A program made the position numbers and the translations under genes. 64,000 nucleotides of DNA from Armigeres subalbatus (taxonomy: Eukaryota; Arthropoda; Insecta; Diptera; Culicidae), in the NCBI RefSeq assembly GCF_024139115.2, contig NC_085141.1, forward strand, positions 173,178,994 to 173,242,993, read 5' to 3'. Below the pieces are notes generated by a model. The model did not search any database, was not told the DNA's origin, and worked only from the letters and a program-made list of their open reading frames with translations. Positions 49,190-60,039 of this stretch are shown here, piece after piece; positions within the stretch are counted from its first letter, which is position 1, and each line of letters opens with the position of its first letter.

Positions 49190-49388
49190 CAGCTGCAATT
49201 TACTGTTTTTGGATGTTTCTGCATACATTTTTGCATATAAGCTTCCAACGAGTTTAGCACCGCCCAAACGTTGACCGATTTGGCTGAAATTTTGTCCAGA
49301 GCATCAGGGCATCAAATAGAACAGAATAAGAGGACGGCCCATCAAAAAAATTGAAAAAAGTTTTTCCCATACTAATTTGAGCCACCCT
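49190..49388. repeat. Solo arm of the 4120-4824 MITE family
   Basis: GTTTTTGGATGTTTCTGCAT, CGTTGACCGATTTGGCTGAA and TTGAGCCACCC follow the order of the right arm at 4620-4824, without the opposite arm. A truncated element. Confidence 0.75.
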
Positions 49389-49406
49389 ACGCCCCACTCT
49401 ATTATA

Positions 49407-49797
49407 CAGTCGCCTCTCCACATCTCGATATTGAAGGGACCATTGAGATAGGGAGAGATCAAGGAATGGAAGGGAAATTGAAATGAGTACTAGATCAAAA
49501 AAAAAAGCTAGTTGCTAAGAAAAACGACAACAAAACAAATGTCTTTTTGTGTTGTTGTTGTGTTTGTTATTGTCCAAAGATGGTCTAGAAGCCTAAAAAT
49601 TTATACAATTATCGACAAAAGAAGAGTGAATCCTGAACAAAATATGATCAGAACACATCGAGATAGAGAGATATCGAGATAGGGAGGTTATCGAGATATA
49701 GAAAGCCCAAATGTATGTAGATTGAAGGGACTAAGGAAACCATCGATATAGGGAGAGATATCGAGATATAGAACATTGAGATGTAGAGAGTCGACTG
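49407..49797. mobile_element. MITE with CAGTCGACTCTC-type ends (pogo/Tc1-like), TA duplication
   Basis: 391 bp flanked by TA. Left CAGTCGCCTCTCCACATCTC; right, read inward, CAGTCGACTCTCTACATCTC. Phrases ATCGAGATAGGGAG and GAGATATCGAGATA repeat throughout. The ends resemble pogo/Tigger-like elements. No transposase. Confidence 0.75.
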
Positions 49798-49846
49798 TAC
49801 TTTAAATTTAAAAAATCCGACCAATTCATTCAGTATCTTTTCTAAA

Positions 49847-49942
49847 CGCAATCCATTTCTCAAGCCAACACATCCACACGCTCCTCTAATCTGAGAGTGT
49901 ACTATACACATGTGGAAGTGTTGGCTTGAGAAATGGATTGCG
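49847..49942. mobile_element. Foldback MITE, 96 bp, 32 bp arms
   Basis: CGCAATCCATTTCTCAAGCC and AACACATCCACA at the left face TGTGGAAGTGTT and GGCTTGAGAAATGGATTGCG at the right, with one mismatch. Confidence 0.75.
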
Positions 49943-50018
49943 AGTGATTTTACTATGCGTCCAATTTGGGAATCTCGAGCTAATTCAGTAGCCGCTAGGT
50001 TGCGAAGGCCGACGGAGG

Positions 50019-50093
50019 TCCTTCGTAGTTTAGTTGGTTAAAGCACCAGGCTAGCGTACTGTAGGGTCATGGGTTCGAGTCCCATCGAAGGGA
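50019..50093 (+). tRNA. tRNA-like sequence (pseudogene or SINE head)
   Basis: TCCTTCG at 50019 can pair with CGAAGGG at 50086 as a 7 bp acceptor stem. There is an A box (TAGTTTAGTTGG), a T arm ATGGG/CCCAT with perfect B box GGTTCGAGTCC. The anticodon arm does not form a proper five-pair stem and the spacing is one base long, so I do not assign an anticodon. It may be a decayed tRNA or the head of a tRNA-derived SINE. Confidence 0.45.
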
Positions 50094-50843
50094 AAGTGGT
50101 TACCTTCAATACATTTTTCAAATCAATATCTTCCATATCACATAATGTACATATTCACATATGAGTTTTCACAACTGTGTAAACATTCTGTTTCAAATTT
50201 GATATTTTTTTCGTTTACTTTTTTTTATAAAATCAAAAATCCAGCCCCCGGAGTCAAAAGATGCCCCTCACGACGGTAGGTTTGTCTTAGTTAACGGGTT
50301 GCCAATGTGGTATGTAGTAACGAAAGGGTGGTATATCTGAATTGGACGCCAGAAACAAGCTTTTTCGCTCTATCGAACCGGAAGCAGAAATTGAAGAAAC
50401 AGAAGTGGGAGCCATATGATCACCAAGCCCGTTTACACATTTGATTCGGTTGATCATAATAGGTACAAATGATTTTTATTTTGAACTTTTCACAACAGGC
50501 AATACAAAAATAATGACTTTATTGACCATTTTCTGAGAAATAGTGACTTTAGTGACTTTTGGATGCAAATAGTGGCTTTTAGTGACTAGACTGAAAATAG
50601 TGACCAAGTCACTAAAAAGTGACTCGCTACCAGGCCTGAAACATTCATTTTTTGAAATAAAACCATGTACTAATTGAGTTTTGGTCAGAATGGCAGAACA
50701 ATGCTTTTTGACAATTCAATGCTTAAAGAATGCAAAATAGATGCTATAAGTTGTAGCTTCCACCAGTATCGTATAACCCAATGATAGTTATTGGCCGCTG
50801 TTTGAAGTATTTCTAAAAATAAATAAAATCAAACCAATAAAAC

Positions 50844-51812
50844 GGGATCAGTACAAAAAGCCGAACCACAGAAGGCCGAATCACAAAAGGCCGAAAATGT
50901 TCTAGCATACCACAAAAGGCCGAACCACGAAAGGCTGAATAACACAAAAGGCCGAATCATTACAAAAGTTTCAATCTTTCAACCAAGAATACTCACAAAT
51001 TTACGTTTACTTTTATTATGCTGCCCCATTAAGAAAACTTGTCCACGTGTTTTGCAACTACTAGCAGCGATCTAATCAATCTTATTCAGTTGAGGTATTT
51101 AACGTCAGTTCAACGTCGAAGCTCAATCTTTACATTGGAAGATCAATCTTCATTGCAGAAATGAAAGGATGAACATAACTGAACACTGTATACGTATAAA
51201 TATTAGCACTTTAAAATAACGGAGTAATCCAAGAGCTCTCTTTTTTCTTCCTTTGGTGATGTAGTAATCATTATCAGTAGTATTGGGAAAAGTTAAATTC
51301 CTAAATCTTATGCAAGAGCCCAAGTTAACTTCCACCGGATTCATGGCTCACAGAATCGAATTGCCGATTTGCATCAATGTAGAAGTTGTGCGCTTCATGG
51401 CGCATGGTTGTGCTAATGATGCGCACTACTCATGATCTGATTGCGACATCAGAAGCTAAACAAAATCGAAATTTCAAATTATTATGCTTTTAACTAAAAG
51501 CTGTATAACTTACGGTAACGCGGTGTTCCTAAATGTATTTCATTTTCTTCCAATTTAAGAGAAACTGACTTCACAAGACTTCACTGAGAAATCACAAAAT
51601 AATCCGAATATTCTAAATTATATTAAGTATTTGAATAAAAAAAGTTTGATTTAAATCGGCAGACCAACAAAGTGGACCGGAGCGAGCGCGCGCTTGCTCC
51701 GGTCCACTTTGTTGGTCTTTTGATTTCATTCGGCCTTATGTGATTTCGGCCTTTTGTAGTTTCGGCCTTTTGTAATTCGGCCATTCGTGATTCGGCCTTT
51801 CGTAGTAGACCC
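50844..51812. mobile_element. Iteron MITE (AAAAGGCCGAA family), copy 2 without the SINE
   Basis: 969 bp; ends GGGATCAGTACAAAAAGCCG and, read inward, GGGTCTACTACGAAAGGCCG. Flanking 8 bp AATAAAAC / AAAAAAAC (one mismatch). Interior text (AAGTTGTGCGCTTCATGGCG, TTGCGACATCAGAAGCTAAA) is colinear with 15050-16329. The central palindrome at 51656-51720 persists. It lies in Dot1 intron 1, 32 bp before the donor-side A-rich stretch. Confidence 0.85.
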
Positions 51813-51902
51813 AAAAAAACACACGTATTTAAATAAAAGTTTCTTTGCTAAAAACAGTATTTTCTAAGAGTAGAATAAAATGAAATACGTATTCAAACTT
51901 AC

Positions 51903-52172
51903 CAACGCCGTCACGCTGTCGATTGCTTTATTGAAACGATCGCACAGAGTCTTCAGCGCGTCGTAATCTCCCGTGTCGATCTCGTTCAGGTTGATTTCTT
52001 CTATGGCGGATTTGATCTCCGGCATGTCTTCGCACACCCAGCGCACATTCTCGATGAGCTCACTTCCGCCGTTGTCGCTTCCTCCGCCAATCGAGAAAGG
52101 CCAATTGTATAGGAAAGGTTCCGCTCCAGCCGGGGACTGAAGCTTAAGCTCTTTATAGTTGGGGGTTGCCAT
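51903..52172 (-). CDS. gpp: Dot1/grappa exon 1 (start codon, N-terminus of catalytic domain)
   Basis: This exon encodes 90 residues beginning MATPNYKELKLQSPAGAEPF. The pattern matches the Dot1 N-terminus: LxLxSPxGAEP, then an IENVRWVCED segment, then LCDRFNKAIDSV, corresponding to the helical part before the methyltransferase fold. The ATG has A at -3 and G at +4, and no upstream in-frame coding sequence is evident. The exon ends in phase 0 at a strong donor (GTAAGT, intron from 51902 downward). Without splicing the frame runs only 12 more codons to a stop. The next coding exon is 5.6 kb away, across an intron packed with transposons. The 5' flank above 52172 looks like 5' UTR or promoter, but no transcription start can be read. 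Confidence 0.93.
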
Positions 52173-53210
52173 TTTATTTGCACTTTTGTTTTCTTACACA
52201 CTTTTATCACTTAATAACACTAAGCCAATTTTTCATGAGTCACTTTATACGATTTCACTTTATTCCGAAGGCAACCTATTCCCAGATATAAGTAACATAT
52301 TGAATCTGAAAATAGAAAAATAGAGAAACGCAATCGATTAGGGCGATATTTCAGTAGCATAACAGAATAAGACGATAATATTATGTGAAACCACAACAAT
52401 CCTAGCATTATTGCCTGGCATGCATTTGGAGCCGGTCAACAACCTTGATTTGCCATTCGTCGGGCTGCTTATGCACCTATATAACAGAAAAGACAAACTA
52501 GCAGCACCAGCGACCACCGTTCTTGTTTCTGTTGGCAATGATTGGATTGGACGACGACGGTCGCGCGTTCCCATATTGCATTGCTGCTGTCCGCCAAACA
52601 GTGCTGGTTTTCTATCATAGCAGGATGTCTGGATCTAGTATTGAATGCATATCGTATGTATGTCGCTTTGGGTGTACAAAATGGCACGTGTTTCAGGTTT
52701 CACGGCATCGGCATCACGAGATTTTTAAATAAGAATAAAATCATGTCGACTGGTTTGAAAAAGAGATATGGTTGTAATTATATTTGCATCAATCAGAGGC
52801 ATACATTCAGCGTCGAGCATAAAGGAGGAAAATTAACTGGTAGGATAATGGAACATGTAATCATCCTTATAAACTTGGTAACATTAAAAACACTTTCTTG
52901 AGGATTTTGAATAATTCTTCAATTAAAACTTGTTTAACTTTACTCATAAACTGAGGTTGCAATAAGGGAATTTCCTGGATACTTGCTTAAAATTGGTTTA
53001 GTGGTAAGTTACAGCGTTAAATCAACATTATCAACATTAGATATCACCCTGCTGTTTATTATTCATTAAAAATGCTACGCCATTAGCAATGTAATACTTA
53101 TGCATCTACTTAGAAAGGATTGGAACTCATCAATGAATATCCTTGATACCAATAAACATATTATGTCAACTATTTCTCGCGACTCGGGCGTACATGACAA
53201 GTATTGAAAG
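52173..53210. other. 5' flank of Dot1/grappa, no recognisable element
   Basis: Must contain the 5' UTR and probably the promoter, but no TATA or initiator can be singled out. Open frames here (such as 52542-52901, plus strand) show no family motifs and overlap frames on the other strand. Confidence 0.4.
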
Positions 53211-53340
53211 GAAGTCGAGTCAAGTACGAGACACTGAAGACGGCCTCACTGTTGAGTATCTGTTAAAGTTACAATCGAGTGGTGGAATTAAATGGAATTA
53301 AACGGAATTAAACGGCCTCGTCCTATGACAAAAGAAAACA
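53211..53340 (+). repeat. Dispersed repeat, copy 3 of 3
   Basis: GTCAAGTACGAGACACTGAA, GACGGCCTCACTGTTGAG, then GTGGTGGAATTAAATGGAAT and a local AAACGGAATT duplication. Matches 7141-7270 and 31455-31580. Confidence 0.65.
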
Positions 53341-53518
53341 TTCCACTAAAAGCTCAAAAAATATTTCTTATTGAAAGGGAATTTCCGGCTAAAGCAAGCG
53401 TGTCCTGATTCAGACTCCTGAAGAAACATGACATGTGTTTGAAATAAGCTGAAATAAAATCATATGAGGGATTTAGATTTGGAGAAAAACGCATGCACAG
53501 CATAGCTTATTTACGGTG

Positions 53519-53637
53519 TACACTGACCCCACATATATGGGTCACTTTGTAACAATTATTAGTCACTCCATTTTGCATGTTGATCGAATGGAAACGACCC
53601 ATATTAGTGTGTGACCCATGATTGTGGGGTCAGTGTA
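53519..53637. mobile_element. Foldback MITE, 119 bp (ACACTGACCCCACA ends)
   Basis: TACACTGACCCCACA at the left faces TGTGGGGTCAGTGTA at the right, with GGGTCACT and GTGTGACCC blocks inside. Non-coding. Confidence 0.75.
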
Positions 53638-53757
53638 CGTCGTAGATCGGACACTAGTGATACTCATGTTTTTCTTTTGAAATCCCTATCCAGATTGCTA
53701 TAAGAAATAAGGTGGGCGTGATCCTTGATTTCAATCTAGGATAAAAATCACAAAAGC

Positions 53758-54117
53758 ATGAGGATTACTTCTCCTGGCCATGTCAATTTTCACCGTAACT
53801 TTGGAGTGGAAGGAAGTGTGGATGTAGTACCCACTAATGAGAGGCCTTCGATTCAGCGACACCCTCATAAGTACCACGGAGTTGGATATTGGGGAAGGTA
53901 TTCGTTGGGTCACGATTTGCCTGTAGCTGATAATGTGACCATGGTAGATCTTACACCGTTTCACACCATGCAAATACCCAGCGTTACGAGAAGATTTGGG
54001 AAAAAACGCTTGCATTCATTCTTCGGAATCAATGGAACAACATATTTAGAATTCGAAATTTTACGAGAATCCGACAGCCGGGATGATCTCGGTAATAATT
54101 TCGACGAATCATGGTAA
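53758..54117 (+). other. Unassigned 119-residue open frame
   Basis: MRITSPGHVNFHRNFGVEGS, GYWGRYSLGHDLPVADNVTM and VDLTPFHTMQIPSVTRRFGK. The composition is protein-like, but the opposite strand is also open over most of it and I recognise no family. The 3' part (from about 54080) runs into a MITE with GATCTCGGTAA repeats, so the reported end is not biological. Confidence 0.25.
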
Positions 54118-54196
54118 AAAATGTTCCGAGATTTCGGTAAACTTTACTGAGTCATCGGTAATCGTTACCGAGATCTCGGTAAAAAAGTCAACTTTT

Positions 54197-55464
54197 CAGT
54201 TGTTATTCTGCTTCCGTCGATCGTGGACGTGTAGCAGCAGACTGGTTTCGGACTGCGGTAACCGTTATAGGTACCAATCACTTTAGATTATTTCATTTTG
54301 TCTGCTTGTTGCTTCGCTTTTCTTTGTTGCGGAAGAGTACGAAATGATACAGAATACGGTTCAATTTCGTTTCCCTGTTTCTGCTCCCCGGCCAAACTGG
54401 GTTGAGATCGCCGGGTTTGTGCGGCAATTAGATGTGGATGTATCGTCTATGGAAACAGTTTACAAATCAGCAATGGACAGATCATTGTTTGTAAAGTTTG
54501 TCACACTGGACGCAATGCAGGACGCATTAGAGAAAAATGTGGAACCAAGGAAATTTTGTTATTCTAGTGGAAAGACAGTTGAAGTGAATATGGTGATAGC
54601 AGGCAGTAATGTTCACTACATCCGTGTTTTCGACTTACCCCCGGAATTACCGGATAGTGAATTATTGTCACGTCTTGTGGAATACGGAAAAGCAGAGCGT
54701 GTGATCCGCGAAAGATTTCCGCCCAATTTAGGATTGGACCACATGTTTACTGGTGTGCGAGGGGTATATCTGGATGTTCAGAAGGAAGTTCCATCGTCGC
54801 TGAAAATACTTAATTGGACCGGCAGAATCTATTATCAGGAGCTTCGAAATAAAGGTTTCGTGTGTCGAGAAGAAGGCCATCGGAAGGACTTGTGCCCTCA
54901 ATGGAACAATAGAAGCCGGACAGACCAGGATCATGGCAAGCAAGTAGAAAAGAGCAGAGAGGGACAAAACAAAACATATTCCGGAGTAGTGATCGGATTT
55001 CAACCTACAGCACCGGAGCAATCGTCAGTGGAAATAATAGAAAATGAGGTAATCGAAGAGGATGCAGTAGTGTTAGACACTGAGTCGACGGCAACAAAAC
55101 TAACGGAAACTATGTCCATCCCCGAATCTATGATCGAACGCGAGAAGTTGGCGGAAACAATGAGTTTCAAAAATAAAACTGATCGGATCTGGTTTGTAAA
55201 GAAAGGAGTAATAGGGTACACGGACTGTGTAAGCGCATTGAGGAAGGAGGATGAAAAAAAACAACTATGATTGGGTAGTCAGCGACGAGATCAAACTACG
55301 GTAGGACCCACAGACCGTTCGCCACCGAAGAAAACCTCCCGTATGAATGCTTCTCACAGCACATCCGAAACAACTTCAGAATAGAATTGAATTGTTCATA
55401 AGCTTTTGGCTCCGTAGAGTTTTGTATAAAACAAATGAGCCTGTTAAATAAACGCAATGACTAA
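54197..55464 (+). mobile_element. Gag-only LINE-derived retroelement with 15 bp TSD
   Basis: 1268 bp flanked by a perfect 15 bp duplication AAAAAAGTCAACTTT (54182-54196, 55465-55479). It starts with TTCAGTTG, which fits an initiator with A+1 at 54199. GGACGT at 54226-54231 sits exactly at +28 to +33, as a downstream promoter element should, so an internal promoter of LINE type is visible. It contains ORF1 only; no endonuclease or reverse transcriptase follows. The 3' end has TTAAATAAACGCAATGAC and an A run. Because both true ends are present, ORF2 was lost internally or never existed. Confidence 0.8.
54344..55270 (+). CDS. LINE ORF1 (gag-like, degenerate zinc knuckle), ends at a possibly premature TGA
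   Basis: 308 residues from the first ATG after a 145 bp leader. The N-terminal part (VEIAGFVRQLDVDVSSMETV, DRSLFVKFVTLDAMQDAL) and the DLPPELPDSELLSRLVEYGK / FTGVRGVYLDVQKEVPSSLK block resemble the RRM-like region of LINE ORF1 proteins, which bind element RNA. A zinc knuckle follows (CREEGHRKDLC), but the first cysteine of the CxxC pair reads Gly, so it is impaired. The C-terminus is acidic and Ser/Thr-rich. Beyond TGA at 55268-55270 the same frame stays open to TAG at 55382-55384 and reads DRSPPKKTSR, typical of a gag tail, so the ORF was probably about 346 residues. It is related to the pseudogene at 26101. Confidence 0.75.
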   Translation: MIQNTVQFRFPVSAPRPNWVEIAGFVRQLDVDVSSMETVYKSAMDRSLFVKFVTLDAMQDALEKNVEPRKFCYSSGKTVEVNMVIAGSNVHYIRVFDLPPELPDSELLSRLVEYGKAERVIRERFPPNLGLDHMFTGVRGVYLDVQKEVPSSLKILNWTGRIYYQELRNKGFVCREEGHRKDLCPQWNNRSRTDQDHGKQVEKSREGQNKTYSGVVIGFQPTAPEQSSVEIIENEVIEEDAVVLDTESTATKLTETMSIPESMIEREKLAETMSFKNKTDRIWFVKKGVIGYTDCVSALRKEDEKKQL

Positions 55465-56126
55465 AAAAAAGTCAACTTTGCCGAATTTCGATAAAATTAT
55501 TAGGAAATTTCGGTAAGCACTCTCCGTTTTTTTTTGACAATTTTTAAAAACCTTATTTTTAATGGATCATATTTCGGAAAGTTTTGAAGCTACAAATAAC
55601 TTTTTATGCATTTTGAAGAGAATTTTTCAATTTTTTTAGGATAAATCTCGCGTGATTTTTGAAAACGTCGTAAGTCCAAAAGAGAGGCTCTCTTTGTTTA
55701 CTTTCTCTTTCGATTATTACAAAGCCATGCTAACATTTACATTGGATTTTCCAGCACTGATCTGAAGAAAATAGCTTTGTCTAGTATGCTGAGGTGAAAA
55801 TATTGCAACAAATTTTAAACTAGCATAGATATTAGCAAAAGAGAGCGTAATGAAAGAGAGTCTCTCATTTGGACTTACGACGTTTTCAAAAATCACGCGA
55901 GAAATATTGATTTTGAGCAGAAGTGTTGCCAATTATGTTGTTTTTGCATTTAAAATGCAAAATTGTCCTTTTCGGCCAATGAGTATATTTTTATTTGGAA
56001 AAGGATCGTGTTCTCCACATAATTTTACTTAAAAAACACTCAAACACAAACACTTATCAATTACATGAGATTTTGCAATGCTTACCTAACCTTTACCCCT
56101 TTGATAGAGTGTTTTTATAGAATTAC

Positions 56127-56835
56127 CGAGAATACAAACACCCAACCATGGGGGGTCCCGTAGCGTTGTTGGATACATGTTCGCCTTATAAGCAGACGAT
56201 CATGGGTTCGATTCTCAGCCCCTCCACCAAACCCTTGTTAGTCGCCGGAGGTGCAGCCCGAATGGTGGCGTTTCGGAGTACGCGGTACCAACACGGCTAC
56301 CCGATGACGACTGACAAATTGTTTTTCTCGGAGGAATTCTTCCAACGTACCCGAATAAATGACAACCGAACAAAGCAACGAGCAATTGTATTCACGATAT
56401 GGACAAATGGACACTATGGACTCTCGATGAGATGGATCCGGCAATGAAAACAATAACGAATGTCTTAAAATAGATTCTGCACAGCAGAGTACCACAGTAG
56501 ATCACGGCATAAGGGATAAGAAACACAGAGTGCCTACCAAATAAAGATAGGAATAAAAAAAACACCCAACCGGTGATTATTAGATTTTCTAATAATTATG
56601 TATAAGAATCTACCAAAACCGCTATAAGAACTGGGCATATGCGAAAATGATAGATTATGCAAATTATGTATGAGACCTTACAATTTTGCAAGCTTCTCTT
56701 ACAATATTTTTTTGTGGGCTTACATTTTTTTTGTATGAGAATTTCAACAATTTCGCATATACCAATTAATTATACAGGTTTTGGTAGGTTCTTAAACAGA
56801 ATTATTAAATAATCTAACAGTTGCTGGTTGTGTAA
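56127..56835. mobile_element. Foldback MITE (ACACCCAACCGG ends) hosting a SINE
   Basis: AACACCCAACCGGTGATTAT with TTAGATTTTCTAATAATTAT at the left, and TAATCTAACAGTTGCTGGTT at the right. The SINE at 56148-56559 and one copy of its TSD interrupt the left end. Limits approximate. Confidence 0.6.
56148..56559 (+). mobile_element. tRNA-derived SINE, 412 bp, copy 2
   Basis: Same family as 13491-13924: head GGTCCCGTAGCGTTGTTGG and B box GGTTCGATTCTC, body with GATGACGACTGACAAATTG, tail AGATAGGAATAAAAA. Perfect 12 bp duplication AAACACCCAACC (56136-56147, 56560-56571). Confidence 0.85.
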
Positions 56836-57011
56836 AAATATTGTTTTCATAAAATAAATTGTAAAAAATGTAACATGATAATATATATTGATCAGCAATT
56901 TCAGAGCTTGCTGAAAGTCAGTACCCAAGTTAGCATTTATGCTTTTATAACGGTCGTGAGAACTAGAACTTGCTCTACATGACTTCTATAACACCAGCAA
57001 AAAACCAACAC

Positions 57012-58507
57012 AGGGTGTCTACTTATCTGTAAAAACAATTCCCCGATTTGTCCAGGTGTTTTACATTAATTTCCAGGCAAAAACAAACGTGCCATATATA
57101 GATTTTAGCAGCAAAATAAGGCCGATACAAATATTTAAAATCTATTTTGTCTCCCCCCTCGGATTTTTTTGCCAAAAAATAATATTTTTAGGGGGCAACA
57201 AAATAAAATTCGAATAATTTTGAGGATTTTCAAAACATTCTTTAACAAATCCGAGGAGTTTTTTGATTTTTTTTCATTTTTATATTTATTTTTTATTATC
57301 TCCCCCTCCCCCCCCTTGACCTTTCGGAGACCAGTAGGACAAGAAGTAAATTAAATATTTGTAACGGCCTAATCAATTCAAAAAAGTAAATATTGCAAAA
57401 AAAAACATTTTAAAGAATTTTTTGGTGGCTTCACAAAACAATGTTGTAAATTACTCAAGAAATTCCTTCAGGAATTCACCCAGAAATTGCTTCAGCCATT
57501 CAATCAAAATTCCTTCAGGTATTCCTTTGAAAATGTCTCCATAGATTCCATCGGAAAATCCTCCGGATTTTAGGAATTGCTTCAGAACTTCCTCCAGGAT
57601 TTAATTTAAAAATGTCTTTGCTAAAACTTTAGAAAACATCTCAAGGAATTGTTTCGGAAATTCCTTTAGAGATGCATTTGGCGATTTCATTACGATTTTT
57701 TTTTTGAAATTCCTTTAGGTGTTTGTTTGAAAATGTCTTGCGAAAATCCCTCGGAAATACCTTTATAAAATACTTTGCAGATTTCATCAGAATTCTTCTG
57801 ATTTTTTTTAGGAATTTCTTTGGAAACTTGGTTAAGAATTCTTTCGTAAATATCTTTAAATTTTATTTCAGCTGTTTCTTTAAAGAAACTTAAAAAAATT
57901 TCTTAAGGAAATGTTCCGGAAATATATTTGTGAGCTTCTTCAGGAAACCCTTCAGAACTTCTTACGAAAACTATTTCAGGAAATGTGTTGATGCAAAAAT
58001 ATGAGATTGCTGGGTCCATGACATTAGGCATAATACCTTCTTTATGACGTGGGCTGTTTCTGAGGCATTTTATGCTTAACATCCTTTATGCCATTCTTAT
58101 GGACACTTTTTAAGTGATTTCTTTCAATAATTGCTTGGAAAACTGATCCCGAAATTCCTTCGGAAGTTCTTCCAGGAATTGTTTTGAAAAATCCTATCTA
58201 ATTTACAATTTTTTAATATATTCCTAAAGAATTTCCGAGGGAATACTCAGAAGAATTTACAAATTAATCCCTAATTGATTTCCCGAATAAATTCCTTTAT
58301 TTCACCAAGAACAGCTTCGGAATATCTCCAGGATTTATTTTTAAGGATTTTTTCATCTTTTGAGAGAATTTCACTCATGATCACCGGGTATCGAAATTTC
58401 CCTGATTATGTCAGGAATTCCCTGATAATTTCAGGTATTTTCCAGGTGGGGAGAAATTCCCTGATAATTCCAGGTTTTCCATGCTTTTCCAGGTAGTAGA
58501 CACCCTG
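57012..58507. mobile_element. hAT-like non-autonomous element (CAGGGTGTCTAC ends)
   Basis: CAGGGTGTCTACTTA at the left and TAGTAGACACCCTG at the right. Just inside each end are CCAGGT/ATTCCCTGATAATT phrases typical of this class. The interior (57430-58370) is degenerate AATTCCTTCAGGAATT-type repeat. The 8 bp flanks do not match, so the duplication is decayed or one end is displaced. Confidence 0.65.
57430..58370. repeat. Degenerate short-period repeat (CCTTCAGGAATTTC type)
   Basis: Phrases AAATTCCTTCAGGAATT, TTGCTTCAGAACTTCC and TCCTTCGGAAGTTCTTCC recur at about 25-40 bp. It fills most of the hAT-like element. Confidence 0.65.
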
Positions 58508-60039
58508 ATGGTTTAGCATTTCCCATCTACTTAACAGTTTCTGTTGAGAGAAAAGCAACCATGTTTAGTTTTGTGCGCTAGTTTTTGTAACTGTCGTTTT
58601 ATTTTGTATCGATTAATTTAACCCTCTCCCGCCCATGGTGTCTGTGGTGCATCATCAAATTTTGCACCTTCTAACCTTCATCGAATTGTTTCAACAACAA
58701 AAAGGAATATTGGATACATTTTTATGGTTCCATCAGACTGGAAATATAATCAATTTTGAGTACAAATAGTGAAACTATTGAAAACAATCAATTAACTATT
58801 GATTTACAATCAAAAACTTTTTTTTTGTTTTCCACTAATTTTGGCTATGCCAAATAACTTTTGTTCTAGCATTTTTCTCAAAGATGATTCCTTCCTATTA
58901 AAATCTTTGAAAAAAGTCGTGGCCGGGAAAGGGTTAAACATTAAAATTCTCCCAATTCAACGTAATCCCTGCAATTATTTAATTGAATGAATTATTGTTC
59001 TGCTGTTTCTGAAACTATTACTAACATAGGGTAGCGAGTATATTGATTAACCTATTATGGAAAGATTTCTCTTTTCAATTTTATAAATCATTCATTTATT
59101 TCGAAAGCTCTCGGCTCATATACCGTTGAGCGTTACGGAGCCGAAATTTGTTTCATATTATACTCTTCACAAAAATATTAGTTGTGGAGAACCGAAAGAG
59201 TCACGGTTTAATCTGCGTTAGGGAATACACTAGAAAAGGAAGGGTATATAGAATACTAAATTTTTGACGATGATGAAAATATTCATGACGTTCTGATTTC
59301 ATTTCTGAAGCGGAATATAGAAATGAAACAAAAACTTCATCAAAGGTGCACATTTGAGAATAGCAGCCGTAAGCAGCCTGCAATTACATATGAATACCAT
59401 TCTATTCTTAGATTTTTTATTTACTTCACAATCACGCTTCCTAGCAATGAGAAATTGATTTGCAAAGAGATCGAGTTACATGTATGATTACCGGAATTAT
59501 CTAATATGAAATGTGAATAGGACAGGGATGGAACCCTGTATCTCCTGCTTATGAGGCAGAAGCAGTGACACAAGGCCACCAAGCTTCTTTTCATGGTTGA
59601 CCAATTAATTATTATCAGTAAAACTGTCCATTGTCCTAGCAGCCTGGCAGACGAAACTCTACACTCATCGGCAGCTGAATGTCATGTTAAAAATTGATTT
59701 TGTTGCGTTAGTTTTGAAATGAATAGTGAATGATTTTATAGAGCGTTCATCACATTTATATTCGAATTCAACTTGCAAATGACAGTACGAACATAAAAAA
59801 TAACCAATATAAAATCTATCAAAAACTATTCGCTGCCTACCAACAATAATCTAGTCTTGCCGGTTACTGCATTTAACAGCTTCTAATTGGTTTGCAATTG
59901 ATAGATATTGCAATATGAAACTTGCTACCTACACTCGTATATTTAAAACAATAATACACTATCTGGCGATCGAAGAGATCCTATCCTGCAACAACAAAAC
60001 TAAGATAAAATAATACGACCGCCTTCCTTCAACAGCTTT
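58508..60039. other. Intergenic AT-rich stretch
   Basis: No supported gene. A tRNA-like segment lies at 59520-59590. Short frames only. Confidence 0.4.
59520..59590 (-). tRNA. tRNA-like remnant, possible Met (CAT) anticodon loop
   Basis: On the minus strand, CTGCCTCATAAGCAG forms a 4 bp stem with a seven-base loop having CAT at the anticodon place, followed by CAGGGTTCCATCCCTG as a T-arm-like hairpin. B box matches imperfectly and the T loop is short. No good acceptor stem. Likely a pseudo-tRNA or SINE head. Confidence 0.3.

Noticed and set aside
50019..50093. Functional tRNA gene
   Set aside because: The acceptor and T arms are good, but the anticodon arm does not pair and the spacing is off; kept only as tRNA-like.
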